Part shown: positions 34,979 to 44,245 of the stretch, one piece after another
How the letters are laid out: every line of letters begins with the position of its first letter
Position numbering within the stretch: position 1 is the stretch's first letter
Source: JAJTGZ01 sp964403525
GTDB lineage: Bacteria > Planctomycetota > Phycisphaerae > Phycisphaerales > UBA1924
Assembly: GCA_964403525.1 (NCBI GenBank)
Contig: CAYOGE010000021.1
Location: forward strand, 1-57,729
DNA: 57,729 nt
Direction: 5' to 3'
Notes under the pieces: model-generated
What the model was told of the DNA's origin: nothing
Seen by the model: only the letters and a program-made list of their open reading frames with translations
Database searches by the model: none
Made by a program: the position numbers and the translations under genes

Positions 34979-37960
34979 GTGGCCAACGAGCAACCAACTC
35001 CTCCCCCCACGCTCTACCTGATCGATGGCTACGCGCAGTTCTTCCGGGCGTACCACGCCATCCGCACGCCGATGACCTCGCCGGTGACCAAGGAGCCCAC
35101 GAACATGACGTTCGGGTTCGTGGGGATGATGCTGAAGCTGCTCAAAGGCGAGGGAAAGATCGGCGAAGGGGGAGGCAGGGCCGACTACATCGCGGTGGCG
35201 CTCGATGTCGGCGGCGACAAAGAGACCTTCCGCTCCGAGTTGTACCCGGCGTACAAGGCGAACCGTTCCGAGGCCCCCGTGGACCTGCGGCCGCAGGTCG
35301 ATCGCGCGCTGGCGATGCTGCGGGCGGTGGGTGTGCCGGTGATCGGCTCACCGGGCTTCGAGGCCGACGATGTGATCGCCGGTATCGCCAAACGGCTGCG
35401 CGAAGAGCACCCGGGCCTGCGCCTGCGGATCATCAGCAAGGACAAGGACCTCAAGCAGTTGCTGTGCGACCGGCCGGCGGGCAGCGTCGAGCTGTTCGAC
35501 ATCCACACCGACACCGTGATCGACGTCGCCGCTCTGAAGGCGGACCTGGGCCTCACGCCGGCGCAGGTGATCGACATGCTCGCCCTGATGGGCGACACGG
35601 TCGACAACGTGCCGGGCGTTCCGGGCGTCGGGCCCAAGACTGCGTCCGACCTGATCGCTCAGTACGGCACGCTCGAGAACCTGCTGGCAAAGGCGGAGGA
35701 GATCAAGGGGAAACGCGGCGAGGCCATCCGAGCGGCCAGGGATGCCAAGGCGCTCGTCCTGAGCAAACAGCTCGTCTCGCTGCGCGACGATGCCCCGATG
35801 GAGTTTGACCTGAACCTCGCCGCGCGCGAGAGGCTGAACCTTGCGGCGATGATCCCGATCCTGAAAGAACTGGGCTTCAACCGCTACCAGGAGGATGTGA
35901 AGCTCCTGATCGGCGGAGCCGCCAGCACGGGGAGCGACGAACCGGCGCCGATGCCGACCCTGCCGACCACGCCCACGGGGCGCGAACCGGCCCGTGCAAA
36001 GAAGGCCGCACCGCTGCCCAGCGCAGGGCCTTCGCTGTTCGACGGCTTCGCAGCGCCGGCCGATTCAGCGGCGGACACCCCAGCGACCGAGTCCAGCCGC
36101 GCCAGCGCCGGAACCTATCGCTGCGTTCGAACCAAAGGTGAGCTCAAGGAACTCGTCGCCGAACTGCAGAAGGCCGAGTGGATCGCGCTGGACACCGAGA
36201 CGACCGGGCTGTCGCCGATCCTCGCCGACCTGTGCGGGCTCTCCTTCGCCACGCGCGAGCGGTCAGGCTGGTACGTGCCCGTCCGCTCGCCCGAACCCGA
36301 GAACCACCTCGACACCGAGACGGTGCTCGCCGCGCTGCGCCCGGTGCTGGAGGACGCCGGAAGGCCAAAGTGCGGGCACAACCTCAAGTTCGACCTCATG
36401 GTCCTTCGCAAGGCGGGCGTGACGCTCAGGGGCGTGGACTTTGACTCGATGGTCGCCTCCTACCTGATCGATGCGTCGCGCTCGTCGCACAGCCTCGATG
36501 CGCTCGCGCTCGCGCTGCTTGGGCACAGCAACATCTCGATCAAGGAACTGATCGGCTCGGGGCCAGCGCAGCGCACGTTCGACACCGTCCCCCTTGCGCA
36601 AGCGACCGAGTACGCCGCCGAGGACGCGGACATCGCCCTGCGCCTCAAGAACGCGATGGACCCGCAGCTCGACGGGCTCGGGCTCAGGGGCCTGTTCCAG
36701 ACGCTGGAGATGCCGCTGACGGTGGTGCTCGGCGAACTTGAGTGGAACGGCGTGCTGGTCGACCCTGCGGAACTCGACAGGCAGCGTGAGCGCCTGGGCA
36801 AGCAGATCGTGGTGCTCAAGGACAAGATCGACGTCGCCGCGATGGAGACGATCGGGCGCACCTTCAACCCCGACTCGCCCAAGCAGCTCGCTGGAGTGCT
36901 CTTTAACAAACCAGACGCCACCGACGCGGGCCTTGGGCTGAAGCCCGTCAAGAAAACACCAAAGGGCGAGCCGTCGACCGACGTGGAGGTGCTGGAGAAG
37001 CTCGCCGACGACGCGACGATCACCACGCCGATCCCTGCGTTGATCGTCGAGTACCGCACGCTGACGAAGCTGGTATCGACCTACCTGGTCGCCCTGAAGG
37101 AAGCGATCAACCCCGTCACCCACCGCATCCACGCCAGCTTCAACCAGACGGTTGCCGTCACCGGGCGGCTGGCCAGCAGCGACCCGAACCTGCAGAACAT
37201 CCCCATCCGCACCGAGGTGGGCAAGGAGATCAGGCGGGCGTTCATCGCGCCCCCCGGGCGCACGCTGGTGAGCGCCGACTACTCCCAGATCGAGCTGCGT
37301 CTGCTCGCCCACCTCTCGCGCGACCCGGCGCTGATCGACGCCTTCCACCAGGGGATCGACATCCACACCGCCGTCGCGGCGCAGGTGAACAACGTAAAGC
37401 CGGAGGAAGTAACCAAGGCGCAGCGCTCCGGCGCCAAGATGGTCAACTTCGGCATCGTCTACGGCGTCACGCCCTTCGGGCTCGCCCGCCGGCTGGGGGT
37501 CCCCACCTCCGAGGCCGAGGCCATCATCACCGGCTACAAGAAGCGCTTCGCGGGCATCACCACGTTCCTGCAGGAGTGCATCGAGTTTGCCCAGACCAAC
37601 GGGTACGTCGAGACCATGCTCAAACGCCGGCGAAACCTGCCCGACATCCACAGCAACATCCCCGCAAGACGGGCCTTCGCGGAGCGCAACGCGATCAACA
37701 GCGTCGTGCAGGGCTCGGCCGCTGACCTCATCAAGCTCGCGATGGTCGACCTGCACGCGCGGTTCACAGGGCCCACGCCGCCGGTTGCGAACGTGAAGAT
37801 GCTGCTGCAGATCCACGACGAGCTGGTGTTCGAGGCGGACGCGCAGACCGCCGAGGCCGCTCGCGATGTCATCGTCGACCGCATGGAGAAGGCGATGACG
37901 CTCTCGGTGCCGCTCAAGGCCGACTCGTCGATCGCCGCGAACTGGTTCGACGGCAAGTGA
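34979..37960 (+). CDS. polA: DNA polymerase I
   Basis: A 993-residue three-domain polymerase for repair and Okazaki-fragment processing. The 5'-nuclease domain (about 1-290) has LYLIDGYAQFFRAY, GFEADDVIA and DTVDNVPGVPGVGPKTA. The 3'-5' exonuclease appears intact: ALDTETTGL, KCGHNLKFDL and YAAEDADIAL supply the DEDD acids. The polymerase domain has TGRLASSDPNLQNIP, SADYSQIELRLLAHLS, RSGAKMVNFGIVYG and QIHDELVFE. The start is GTG at 34979, where TACTTT (34968-34973) ends 6 nt upstream; the longer frame crosses CCCCTGTCCC-type repeats and is not homologous. Confidence 0.95.
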   Translation: MANEQPTPPPTLYLIDGYAQFFRAYHAIRTPMTSPVTKEPTNMTFGFVGMMLKLLKGEGKIGEGGGRADYIAVALDVGGDKETFRSELYPAYKANRSEAPVDLRPQVDRALAMLRAVGVPVIGSPGFEADDVIAGIAKRLREEHPGLRLRIISKDKDLKQLLCDRPAGSVELFDIHTDTVIDVAALKADLGLTPAQVIDMLALMGDTVDNVPGVPGVGPKTASDLIAQYGTLENLLAKAEEIKGKRGEAIRAARDAKALVLSKQLVSLRDDAPMEFDLNLAARERLNLAAMIPILKELGFNRYQEDVKLLIGGAASTGSDEPAPMPTLPTTPTGREPARAKKAAPLPSAGPSLFDGFAAPADSAADTPATESSRASAGTYRCVRTKGELKELVAELQKAEWIALDTETTGLSPILADLCGLSFATRERSGWYVPVRSPEPENHLDTETVLAALRPVLEDAGRPKCGHNLKFDLMVLRKAGVTLRGVDFDSMVASYLIDASRSSHSLDALALALLGHSNISIKELIGSGPAQRTFDTVPLAQATEYAAEDADIALRLKNAMDPQLDGLGLRGLFQTLEMPLTVVLGELEWNGVLVDPAELDRQRERLGKQIVVLKDKIDVAAMETIGRTFNPDSPKQLAGVLFNKPDATDAGLGLKPVKKTPKGEPSTDVEVLEKLADDATITTPIPALIVEYRTLTKLVSTYLVALKEAINPVTHRIHASFNQTVAVTGRLASSDPNLQNIPIRTEVGKEIRRAFIAPPGRTLVSADYSQIELRLLAHLSRDPALIDAFHQGIDIHTAVAAQVNNVKPEEVTKAQRSGAKMVNFGIVYGVTPFGLARRLGVPTSEAEAIITGYKKRFAGITTFLQECIEFAQTNGYVETMLKRRRNLPDIHSNIPARRAFAERNAINSVVQGSAADLIKLAMVDLHARFTGPTPPVANVKMLLQIHDELVFEADAQTAEAARDVIVDRMEKAMTLSVPLKADSSIAANWFDGK

Positions 37961-38015
37961 CCACGCACAGCCCCGCCGCTACCATCCTGACGGAGGGGAA
38001 CGCGGGCAAGCAAGC

Positions 38016-38573
38016 GTGATTATCGCGGCCATCTATCCGGTGTTTCTCTGGTTCGTCGTGTTCAAGCTGCGGCGGACGTGGCCCGGCATCGCGCTGGCGA
38101 TCGCCGGCACGCTCGCGGTCTGGCCGGTTGCGCAGCTCTCGCAGATGGTCGCCGGCTCGGTCACCGGTGGGGTCATCGCGAAGCTCGTCTACGGCGAGAT
38201 GACCCTGATCGCGCTGGTGTCGCTGTGGCTTGTGACGATGCGGCGCCCGCCGACCCACCCCGTGTGCCCCTACTGCCGCTACGACCTCTCCGGACTCCCT
38301 TCTCGCAAGGACGGCGAGAGCGGACTGTGCCCCGAGTGCGGGCAAGAGCTCAACCCAAGGGCCGTCCACCCCGGCGAGCCCTACTGCCTCTGCTGCGGCA
38401 CACTGCTGCGGGGGCTCAACCCCGACACGACCGGCCAGACGTGCCCCGCCTGCGGCGCCGACGAATCCGATTTCGGCAACTGGACGCGCGCAAAGGCCGT
38501 GCTGGCGCGCGCCCAGGCCGAGCGCACCCGCACGAGGCGAACGCCCATCGATTACGGCCGCAGCGACCGGTAG
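38016..38573 (+). CDS. Membrane protein with tandem zinc ribbons
   Basis: A 185-residue protein with two or three N-terminal membrane helices (1-75) and cytoplasmic zinc-binding knuckles: CPYCRYDLSGLP then CPECG, and CLCCG then CPACGADESDF. The CxxCxYDLxGL form recurs in Planctomycetota membrane proteins; function unknown. The start is GTG at 38016; GGAGGGG lies about 20 nt upstream, rather far. Its last 22 bp overlap the end of the convergent GldG-like gene. Confidence 0.75.
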   Translation: MIIAAIYPVFLWFVVFKLRRTWPGIALAIAGTLAVWPVAQLSQMVAGSVTGGVIAKLVYGEMTLIALVSLWLVTMRRPPTHPVCPYCRYDLSGLPSRKDGESGLCPECGQELNPRAVHPGEPYCLCCGTLLRGLNPDTTGQTCPACGADESDFGNWTRAKAVLARAQAERTRTRRTPIDYGRSDR

Positions 38574-40678
38574 GCAACGCCCGCGGCGAGCGCCATCGCC
38601 GGCATGATCGCCACCAACAGCCACCTGAGCCACGCTTGCTGTGCATCGCTCATCGCGGGGATCGTCGCGCCGCTGGTGGCCACAGCGCCGCGGAGGATCT
38701 GATCGTCCTGCCCGGCGAGCCAGTGCACCGAGCTCTCCAGCAACTGAAGGTTCCCTGGAAACAGCGGTGCGGAACGCCCGTCAAACTCGGCGTTCAGGCC
38801 GGTAATGTCATCGAGGAACCACCCGTTGGCGCCCACGACCACGATGCGCTGGCGCGCCTGCTCGCGAGATGCACGCTCAACGGCCATCGCGAGAACCCAG
38901 CCGCTCTCGGCCCCCGCGCCGTCGCGCGGGCTGTCCTTGGCGGGTGGGTTGCTGATGCGCGTGTAGTCCCCTTTGAGCTGGCCCACCGTACGGTAGAACT
39001 CCTGCCATTCGCTCTCGGCCCAGCGCGTTCCGTCGGCGGGCACGCTGACGATCGGCTCCGCCCGCACGCCCGCGGCGGGGTTGACCGCGCTGATCGTCAC
39101 CGGCCACTGCATCCGCAGGCGCAGCCCGCTGACAGCGCCGGAGATCGGGTGCGCCGCCCGGGGGTCGATGATGTCCTGCCTGGGCACCGCGACCGTCCGC
39201 GTCTCGACCTTGTCTAACTGCAGCAACGGCCGGCCGGAGTCCACCTCGATCCCCAGCGGCTTGAGGCACTCGGTGAGCGGGTCGGGGCTCCCAGAGGCCG
39301 GCACCTGCGAGAGGTTGACCGAAAGCAGCACGTTCCGACCAGATGTGACAAGGCCGTCGAGCGCCTTTGCGAACGAGGCAATACCCGCCGCGACCCCCTG
39401 GCTCCCCTCTTTGCCGCCCTGCGCGGTGATCGTGACAAAGACCACCGGGCGCGCGGGAGTATCGACGGCGACCTGCGCCGGCAGGTCACGCTCAAGCGCG
39501 ACAGGCCACTCCACAAGCTCGATGCCGCGGATCGACATCTGCTGACGCACGCGCTGCAGCATCGGCCAGTCCGCCGCGGCCAGGCGCGTCGGTGCACCAT
39601 GAACAATGCACACCACCGGGCGAACGCCGCTGGTCATCGTCGCGATCGCACCGGCTACAAGGTCCTCCGTGCGGGCGCGAAGATCAACCCCCTGACCGCC
39701 AACCGCCAGCAGCGCATCCGCGTCGATCGCCGTGACGCCCACGCCCGCGCCGGGCTGCGCATCCTCGTCGATCAGCAGGGCCGCCCTTCTCAGCTGCAGA
39801 GCCCGCGCGATCTTGAGCACCCGCGGCACCTCGATGCTCCCGACATCGGCGGACAGGCTCCCGGCGCTGTTCCGCTGCTCGCGCAGCGCCGGCAACAGGG
39901 CGCTCGCCGCGGCTTTGTCGCTCTCCTTCGCGCCCGGGTCCTTCGCCAGCGAGTCGAACGCGTCCGCGAGCGCGTTGAGCGCCGCCGCCGCCGCCGAGAC
40001 CGGCTTCGCAAGCTCCGCACGGGCCTTGTCGATCGCCGGAACCGGCAGGAGCGGGTCGGGGGCGGCGAGGTACGCCTTGGCGTTGGTCGCGGCGGTGCGC
40101 AGGTCCTGCAGGGCGACCCTCAGCACCGCCGCCTGCGTCGAGAGGTACTGGTCGTTGAGCAGCGTGCCGCTCCCGGCGATCTGCTGATTCTTGAGGTTCA
40201 GCAGGGTCTGCTGGATCGAGTCGAGCCCCGACGCCAGCCGGGCCGAGCGTGCCGCCGCGCTCTCGATGGCCGCGCCCGCGGCGTCGATCACGGGCTTGTC
40301 TCGCTGAGCCAGCCCCGCCAGCACCCCGCTGTAGGTCTCCTGCCCTTTCTCGTTGGAGGTGTCGATCAGGCTCACCTTCAGCCGCTTGCTGGCGGAGGCG
40401 AACTGCTCGAGCACATCCAGCGTTCGCTGGCGCGTCGCGCGGTCAATCGTGCTGAGATCAGCAGCAACGACAAGGTTCATGCCGCGGTCAAGCCGATCGA
40501 CAAGCTGCTTTGTCCTTGGCGACAGCTCGTGCTGCCTCGTCGCCGTCACGTCAAACCTCGCGTGGGCCCGCGTGGTCATCAGCACGCCCAGCACGCAGCA
40601 GGCCGTGAGCGAAAGCCCCAGCACCGCGGCGTTGAACCACGAGGCCGCACGCCGGTTTCTCGAGGCCGCCGTGCTCAT
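38552..40678 (-). CDS. GldG-like ABC transporter auxiliary protein
   Basis: A 708-residue protein of the uncharacterised ABC auxiliary family (GldG-like). It has an N-terminal membrane helix (FNAAVLGLSLTACCVLGVLM), a large periplasmic region containing a coiled-coil stretch (about 130-280), an ALDA/GATase-like fold with VCIVHG and VFVTITAQGG, and a C-terminal anchor (WLLVAIMPAMALAAGVAYRSLR). It is last in an ATPase-permease-auxiliary operon. The start at 40678 is an ATGA overlap with the permease stop; the frame's earlier ATG at 40720 is rejected. Planctomycete homologues are common, but gliding motility should not be inferred. Confidence 0.82.
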   Translation of the reverse strand: MSTAASRNRRAASWFNAAVLGLSLTACCVLGVLMTTRAHARFDVTATRQHELSPRTKQLVDRLDRGMNLVVAADLSTIDRATRQRTLDVLEQFASASKRLKVSLIDTSNEKGQETYSGVLAGLAQRDKPVIDAAGAAIESAAARSARLASGLDSIQQTLLNLKNQQIAGSGTLLNDQYLSTQAAVLRVALQDLRTAATNAKAYLAAPDPLLPVPAIDKARAELAKPVSAAAAALNALADAFDSLAKDPGAKESDKAAASALLPALREQRNSAGSLSADVGSIEVPRVLKIARALQLRRAALLIDEDAQPGAGVGVTAIDADALLAVGGQGVDLRARTEDLVAGAIATMTSGVRPVVCIVHGAPTRLAAADWPMLQRVRQQMSIRGIELVEWPVALERDLPAQVAVDTPARPVVFVTITAQGGKEGSQGVAAGIASFAKALDGLVTSGRNVLLSVNLSQVPASGSPDPLTECLKPLGIEVDSGRPLLQLDKVETRTVAVPRQDIIDPRAAHPISGAVSGLRLRMQWPVTISAVNPAAGVRAEPIVSVPADGTRWAESEWQEFYRTVGQLKGDYTRISNPPAKDSPRDGAGAESGWVLAMAVERASREQARQRIVVVGANGWFLDDITGLNAEFDGRSAPLFPGNLQLLESSVHWLAGQDDQILRGAVATSGATIPAMSDAQQAWLRWLLVAIMPAMALAAGVAYRSLRP

Positions 40679-41391
40679 CGCCACCTCCTCGTGCGCAACA
40701 CAAGCGCCGCAAGACCGCACAGCCAGACCGCCGCGATCACAAAGAACGCGACGTGCCCGGTGTCGATCAGCCCCTTTGCAAAGTCAGCGATGCGAAGATC
40801 AGTCGAGAACGCCAAGGGCACCTGGTCCCACGGTTCAGTCAGCCACTGCGCGCCGAACGCGGCGCCGGCCTCGAGCACCAGCAGTGTGACAAGCGTCGCA
40901 AGAAACGCCAGCGTCTGGCTGCTCGTCAGGCTGCTGAAGAACAGGCCGAGCGCGAGCTGGAACGCCCCCAGCAGGGCGATGCCGAGGTACCCGGCGAAGA
41001 TCGGACCCGGGTCGGGTCGCGCCAGCCACATCAGCACCCCCGCATAGACCAGCGTCGGTGCCAGGCACACCCCCAGGAAGCCAAGCGCTCCGAGAAACTT
41101 TCCCGTGATCACCGCCACTTCCGAGACCGGGCTCGAAAGCAGCGGGTCGATCGTCCCCGTCCGATGCTCCTCCGCCAGCAGCCGCATCGAGATCGCCGGG
41201 CTGACCACCAGCAGCACCCGCCACCAGAACGAGAAGAAATCCCGCATCGTCGCCGGCGTGCCCGGCTGCAGCGAGAACCGCGCGAACACGAACCCCGACA
41301 GGAACAGGAACAACGCCATCACCACCCACCCCAGCGGCACCCGGAAGAACGCCGCGAGCTCGCGCCCGGCAATGATCAGTGTGCCCTTCAC
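40675..41391 (-). CDS. ABC-2 type transporter permease (GldF-like)
   Basis: A 238-residue membrane permease with six helices. Typical features are ELAAFFRVPLGWVVMALFLFLSGF at the N-terminus and the conserved LAEEHRTGTIDPLLSSPVSEVAVITGKFLGAL. It is coupled to the ATPase gene by a 4-nt overlap and to the auxiliary gene by another, so translation of the three is probably coupled. Substrate unknown. Confidence 0.88.
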   Translation of the reverse strand: MKGTLIIAGRELAAFFRVPLGWVVMALFLFLSGFVFARFSLQPGTPATMRDFFSFWWRVLLVVSPAISMRLLAEEHRTGTIDPLLSSPVSEVAVITGKFLGALGFLGVCLAPTLVYAGVLMWLARPDPGPIFAGYLGIALLGAFQLALGLFFSSLTSSQTLAFLATLVTLLVLEAGAAFGAQWLTEPWDQVPLAFSTDLRIADFAKGLIDTGHVAFFVIAAVWLCGLAALVLRTRRWR

Positions 41392-42335
41392 GCGGCCTCC
41401 TGGATCACGCGCATGAACACCTGTTCCAGCGACGGCCGCAGCATCTGAAGTTCTGTCAGCAGCACGCCCTGCTGCGCGGCAACCACCGCGATCGGCTCGC
41501 GGAGGTCGCTCCCGCTCTCAACCGACGATACACGCAGCCCGCCGGGCCCGAGCGTCGTATCGGTCGCGACACCCGAAACCCCCTCCAGCCCCGCGATCGC
41601 CACCGCCAACTGCTCAAGCTGCTCCGGCGATGTCAACCGCCCCGGCAGCACCAGGTAGCCCGGCCTGGCCGAAGCACGAAGCAGGTCCGCCGGCGTGCCA
41701 CTCGCCCGCACGACGCCCCGCGCGATGATGACGATCTGGTCGCACGTCGCCTCAACCTCCGGCAGAATGTGAGACGAGAGCAGCAGCACGCGATCAATCG
41801 CCAGCGACTTCAGCAACGCACGCGTCTCGCGGATCTGCGTCGGGTCAAGCCCGGTGGTCGGCTCATCGAGGATGAGCACCCGCGGGTCGTGCAGGATCGC
41901 CCCGGCAAGGCCCACCCGCTGGCGGAACCCCTTGCTCATGGCGCTGATCCGCCTGTCGGCTACTTCGCTCAGCCAGCAGCGCTCAATCGCCCGTCCCACC
42001 GCCGTCGCCGCACCCTTGCCCCTCAGCCCCGCCAGGCCCGCGCGGAACCGCAGGTACCCCTTCGCGGTCATCTCCGGATAGAGCGGCGCAAACTCGGGGA
42101 GATAGCCGATCGAGGCTCGCGCCTTGGCCGACTCGGTCACGGTATCGAACCCGCAGACCGTCACCGACCCGTGCGTTGGGGCGAGCAGGCAGGTGATCAT
42201 GCGGATGATCGTGCTCTTGCCGGCGCCGTTTGGCCCCAGCAGACCCGTCACCCGGCCCGGCTTGATGGCCAGCGACACGTCGCTCACCGCGCGGAACCGT
42301 CCGTAGTCTTTGGTAACGCTTGACAACTCAACCAT
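41388..42335 (-). CDS. ABC transporter ATP-binding protein (GldA-like)
   Basis: A 315-residue ATPase with Walker A GLLGPNGAGKST, Q-loop region YLPEFAPLYP, signature MSKGFRQRVGLAGA (a variant of LSGGQ), Walker B VLILDEPTTGLDP and H-loop LSSHILPE. The C-terminal 90 residues are the extension usual in ABC-2 exporters. ATG 42335 begins the family start VELSSVTKDYG; the frame's extension to 42383 is not needed. TACCCT ends 11 nt upstream, so the leader would be very short. Confidence 0.9.
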   Translation of the reverse strand: MVELSSVTKDYGRFRAVSDVSLAIKPGRVTGLLGPNGAGKSTIIRMITCLLAPTHGSVTVCGFDTVTESAKARASIGYLPEFAPLYPEMTAKGYLRFRAGLAGLRGKGAATAVGRAIERCWLSEVADRRISAMSKGFRQRVGLAGAILHDPRVLILDEPTTGLDPTQIRETRALLKSLAIDRVLLLSSHILPEVEATCDQIVIIARGVVRASGTPADLLRASARPGYLVLPGRLTSPEQLEQLAVAIAGLEGVSGVATDTTLGPGGLRVSSVESGSDLREPIAVVAAQQGVLLTELQMLRPSLEQVFMRVIQEAA

Positions 42336-42457
42336 CGCTGAGGAGAGGGTACACAGCGGACGCTCCCCTTGCCGATGGAACATCCTGCCCGCCTCCTGCC
42401 CGCGCAGGGGCGATATCCTCCCACGGTCTCCGCCTCACCGCTCACCCGACTCACTTC

Positions 42458-44242
42458 ATGGCCGAAGGTCTGCCCAGATTGCTGCTGGTGACGAATCCTG
42501 GGGGGGGTGCGGAAGGTGCCACCACGCCCCAGGGCGAACGGTTTATTGCCCTGCTGCGCGAGCGATTCAATGTCGAAGTAACGACCCCCGACCTCGCTCC
42601 CCTGCGGATGCAGCAGGGCCGCTTCGACCTGGTCACCACCTACGGAGGGGCGTTCCTCACGCTCGCCAGTTCACTCGCCAGCGGCCGCGACCACCAACTC
42701 CTCAACGCGCTCAGCGAGGGCGTCTGCCTCACCGATCAAGACGGTCTCGTCCTGTGGAGCAACGCCCGCTTCGCAGCCTACGACCCCCAGACCCGCCAGC
42801 GGGTTACCGCCGCCTGCCGCCAGTCCGCACGCCAGATGGCCGACCCCGGGAGCCGGAACGGCGCGGCGGTCGCCGGTCCAGTCGGCGGCAAGCGGTACGA
42901 AGTGAGCGGCAGCGACGACCAGCGCGTGCTGGAAGTCGCGGTATCACCGGTCGACAGCGCCAAGGGCGCCCCCTCGCTGGTGGCCGTCGTCTGGGACGTC
43001 ACCGCCGCCCGCAGCACCACGCTCAAAGCCGCGGCGATCGACCGCGCCGGCGACGAGCTGGTCCGGCTCGACGCCGAGCTCGTCCGCACCATGCACACGC
43101 CCGAGCGCATCCGCGTCTTGGAGCAGAAGATCGTCAAGATCGCCCACGACCTGCTCTCGTTTGATCAATTCAACATCCGCCTGATCGACCCGCGCACCGG
43201 CAAGCTCGAGCTGGTCATGAGCAAGGGGCTGCCGCCCGACGCGATGGAGGTCAGGCTCTTCGCCAAGCCCGAGGGCAACGGCATCTCCGGCTACGTCGCC
43301 GCCACCGGCCAGTCCTACATCTGCTACGACACGACCACCGATCCCCGCTACGTCGCCGGCATCCAGGACGCAAAGTCGAGCCTCACCGTGCCGCTGCGCC
43401 TCAGCGACAAGGTCATCGGCATCTTCAACGTTGAGAGCAACACCCCCGCCGCCTTCGACGAAGAAGACCGCCAGTTCGCCGAAAAGTTCGCCAACCACGT
43501 CGCCCTCGCCCTCCACATCCTCGATCTGCTCCGCGTCGAGCGCGTCGGCACCAGCGAGACGGTGGGCCACACCGTCGAGGACGAACTCGCCGCGCCGCTC
43601 GAAGAGCTCGCCGCCGACGTCGCCAAGCTCAAGGCCGCCGCCGCCACCGACCCGACCCAGGCGCTCCGCAGCATCGACCGGATCGTCGCAGAGGTCGATG
43701 CGCTCAAGCGGCGAGTCAAAGACGTCACCAGCGGGCCGCAGACCATCCTGGGCGCTGACGAAGCGCTCAGCGATTCAACGCTCGACCCGGTCATGGCCGG
43801 CAAGCGCGTCCTCGTCGCCGACGACGAGGGACGCATCCGCCAGGTCATCAGGGACGTCCTCTCCGCCAGGGGCGCCGAGGTCGTCGTCTGCGAGAACGCC
43901 ACCGAGGCGATCGCCGCTCTGCACGCCGCGTCGGTCCCGACACCGTCTAGCGCCGGGCTCGAGCGCGGCACCGCCGCGCCGGGCAGCGACACGAAGCGCG
44001 GCTTCGACGTGCTCGTCAGCGACATCCGCATGCCCGACAAGACCGGCTACGAGATCTTCGCGGAGGCCCGCAAGCTCTACCCCGACCTTCCGGTCATCCT
44101 GATGACCGGCTTCGGCTACGACCCGCACCACTCGATCGTCCGCGCCAGCCAGGAAGGGCTCCAGTGCGTGCTCTTCAAGCCCTTCCAGGCCGAGCGCCTG
44201 GTCGAAGAGGTGCACAAGGCCCTCGCCCGCAAGGCCGAATAA
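42458..44242 (+). CDS. PAS/GAF/receiver regulatory protein
   Basis: A 594-residue signalling protein. Domains: a degenerate receiver-like N-terminus (5-75, LLLVTNPGGG, ending VTTYGGAFLTLASS); a PAS-like domain (about 78-185, LSEGVCLTDQDGLVLWSNARF); a GAF domain (about 215-370, LSFDQFNIRLIDPRTGKLELV, GNGISGYVAATGQ); a coiled stretch; and a C-terminal receiver (about 448-590) with VLVADDEGRIRQ, phospho-acceptor Asp in DVLVSDIRMPDKTG and Lys in LFKPF. There is no kinase, HTH or cyclase output domain, so it must act through a partner. An 8-G run (42500-42507) lies near the start. Divergent from the ABC operon. Confidence 0.8.
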   Translation: MAEGLPRLLLVTNPGGGAEGATTPQGERFIALLRERFNVEVTTPDLAPLRMQQGRFDLVTTYGGAFLTLASSLASGRDHQLLNALSEGVCLTDQDGLVLWSNARFAAYDPQTRQRVTAACRQSARQMADPGSRNGAAVAGPVGGKRYEVSGSDDQRVLEVAVSPVDSAKGAPSLVAVVWDVTAARSTTLKAAAIDRAGDELVRLDAELVRTMHTPERIRVLEQKIVKIAHDLLSFDQFNIRLIDPRTGKLELVMSKGLPPDAMEVRLFAKPEGNGISGYVAATGQSYICYDTTTDPRYVAGIQDAKSSLTVPLRLSDKVIGIFNVESNTPAAFDEEDRQFAEKFANHVALALHILDLLRVERVGTSETVGHTVEDELAAPLEELAADVAKLKAAAATDPTQALRSIDRIVAEVDALKRRVKDVTSGPQTILGADEALSDSTLDPVMAGKRVLVADDEGRIRQVIRDVLSARGAEVVVCENATEAIAALHAASVPTPSSAGLERGTAAPGSDTKRGFDVLVSDIRMPDKTGYEIFAEARKLYPDLPVILMTGFGYDPHHSIVRASQEGLQCVLFKPFQAERLVEEVHKALARKAE

Positions 44243-44245
44243 GAA

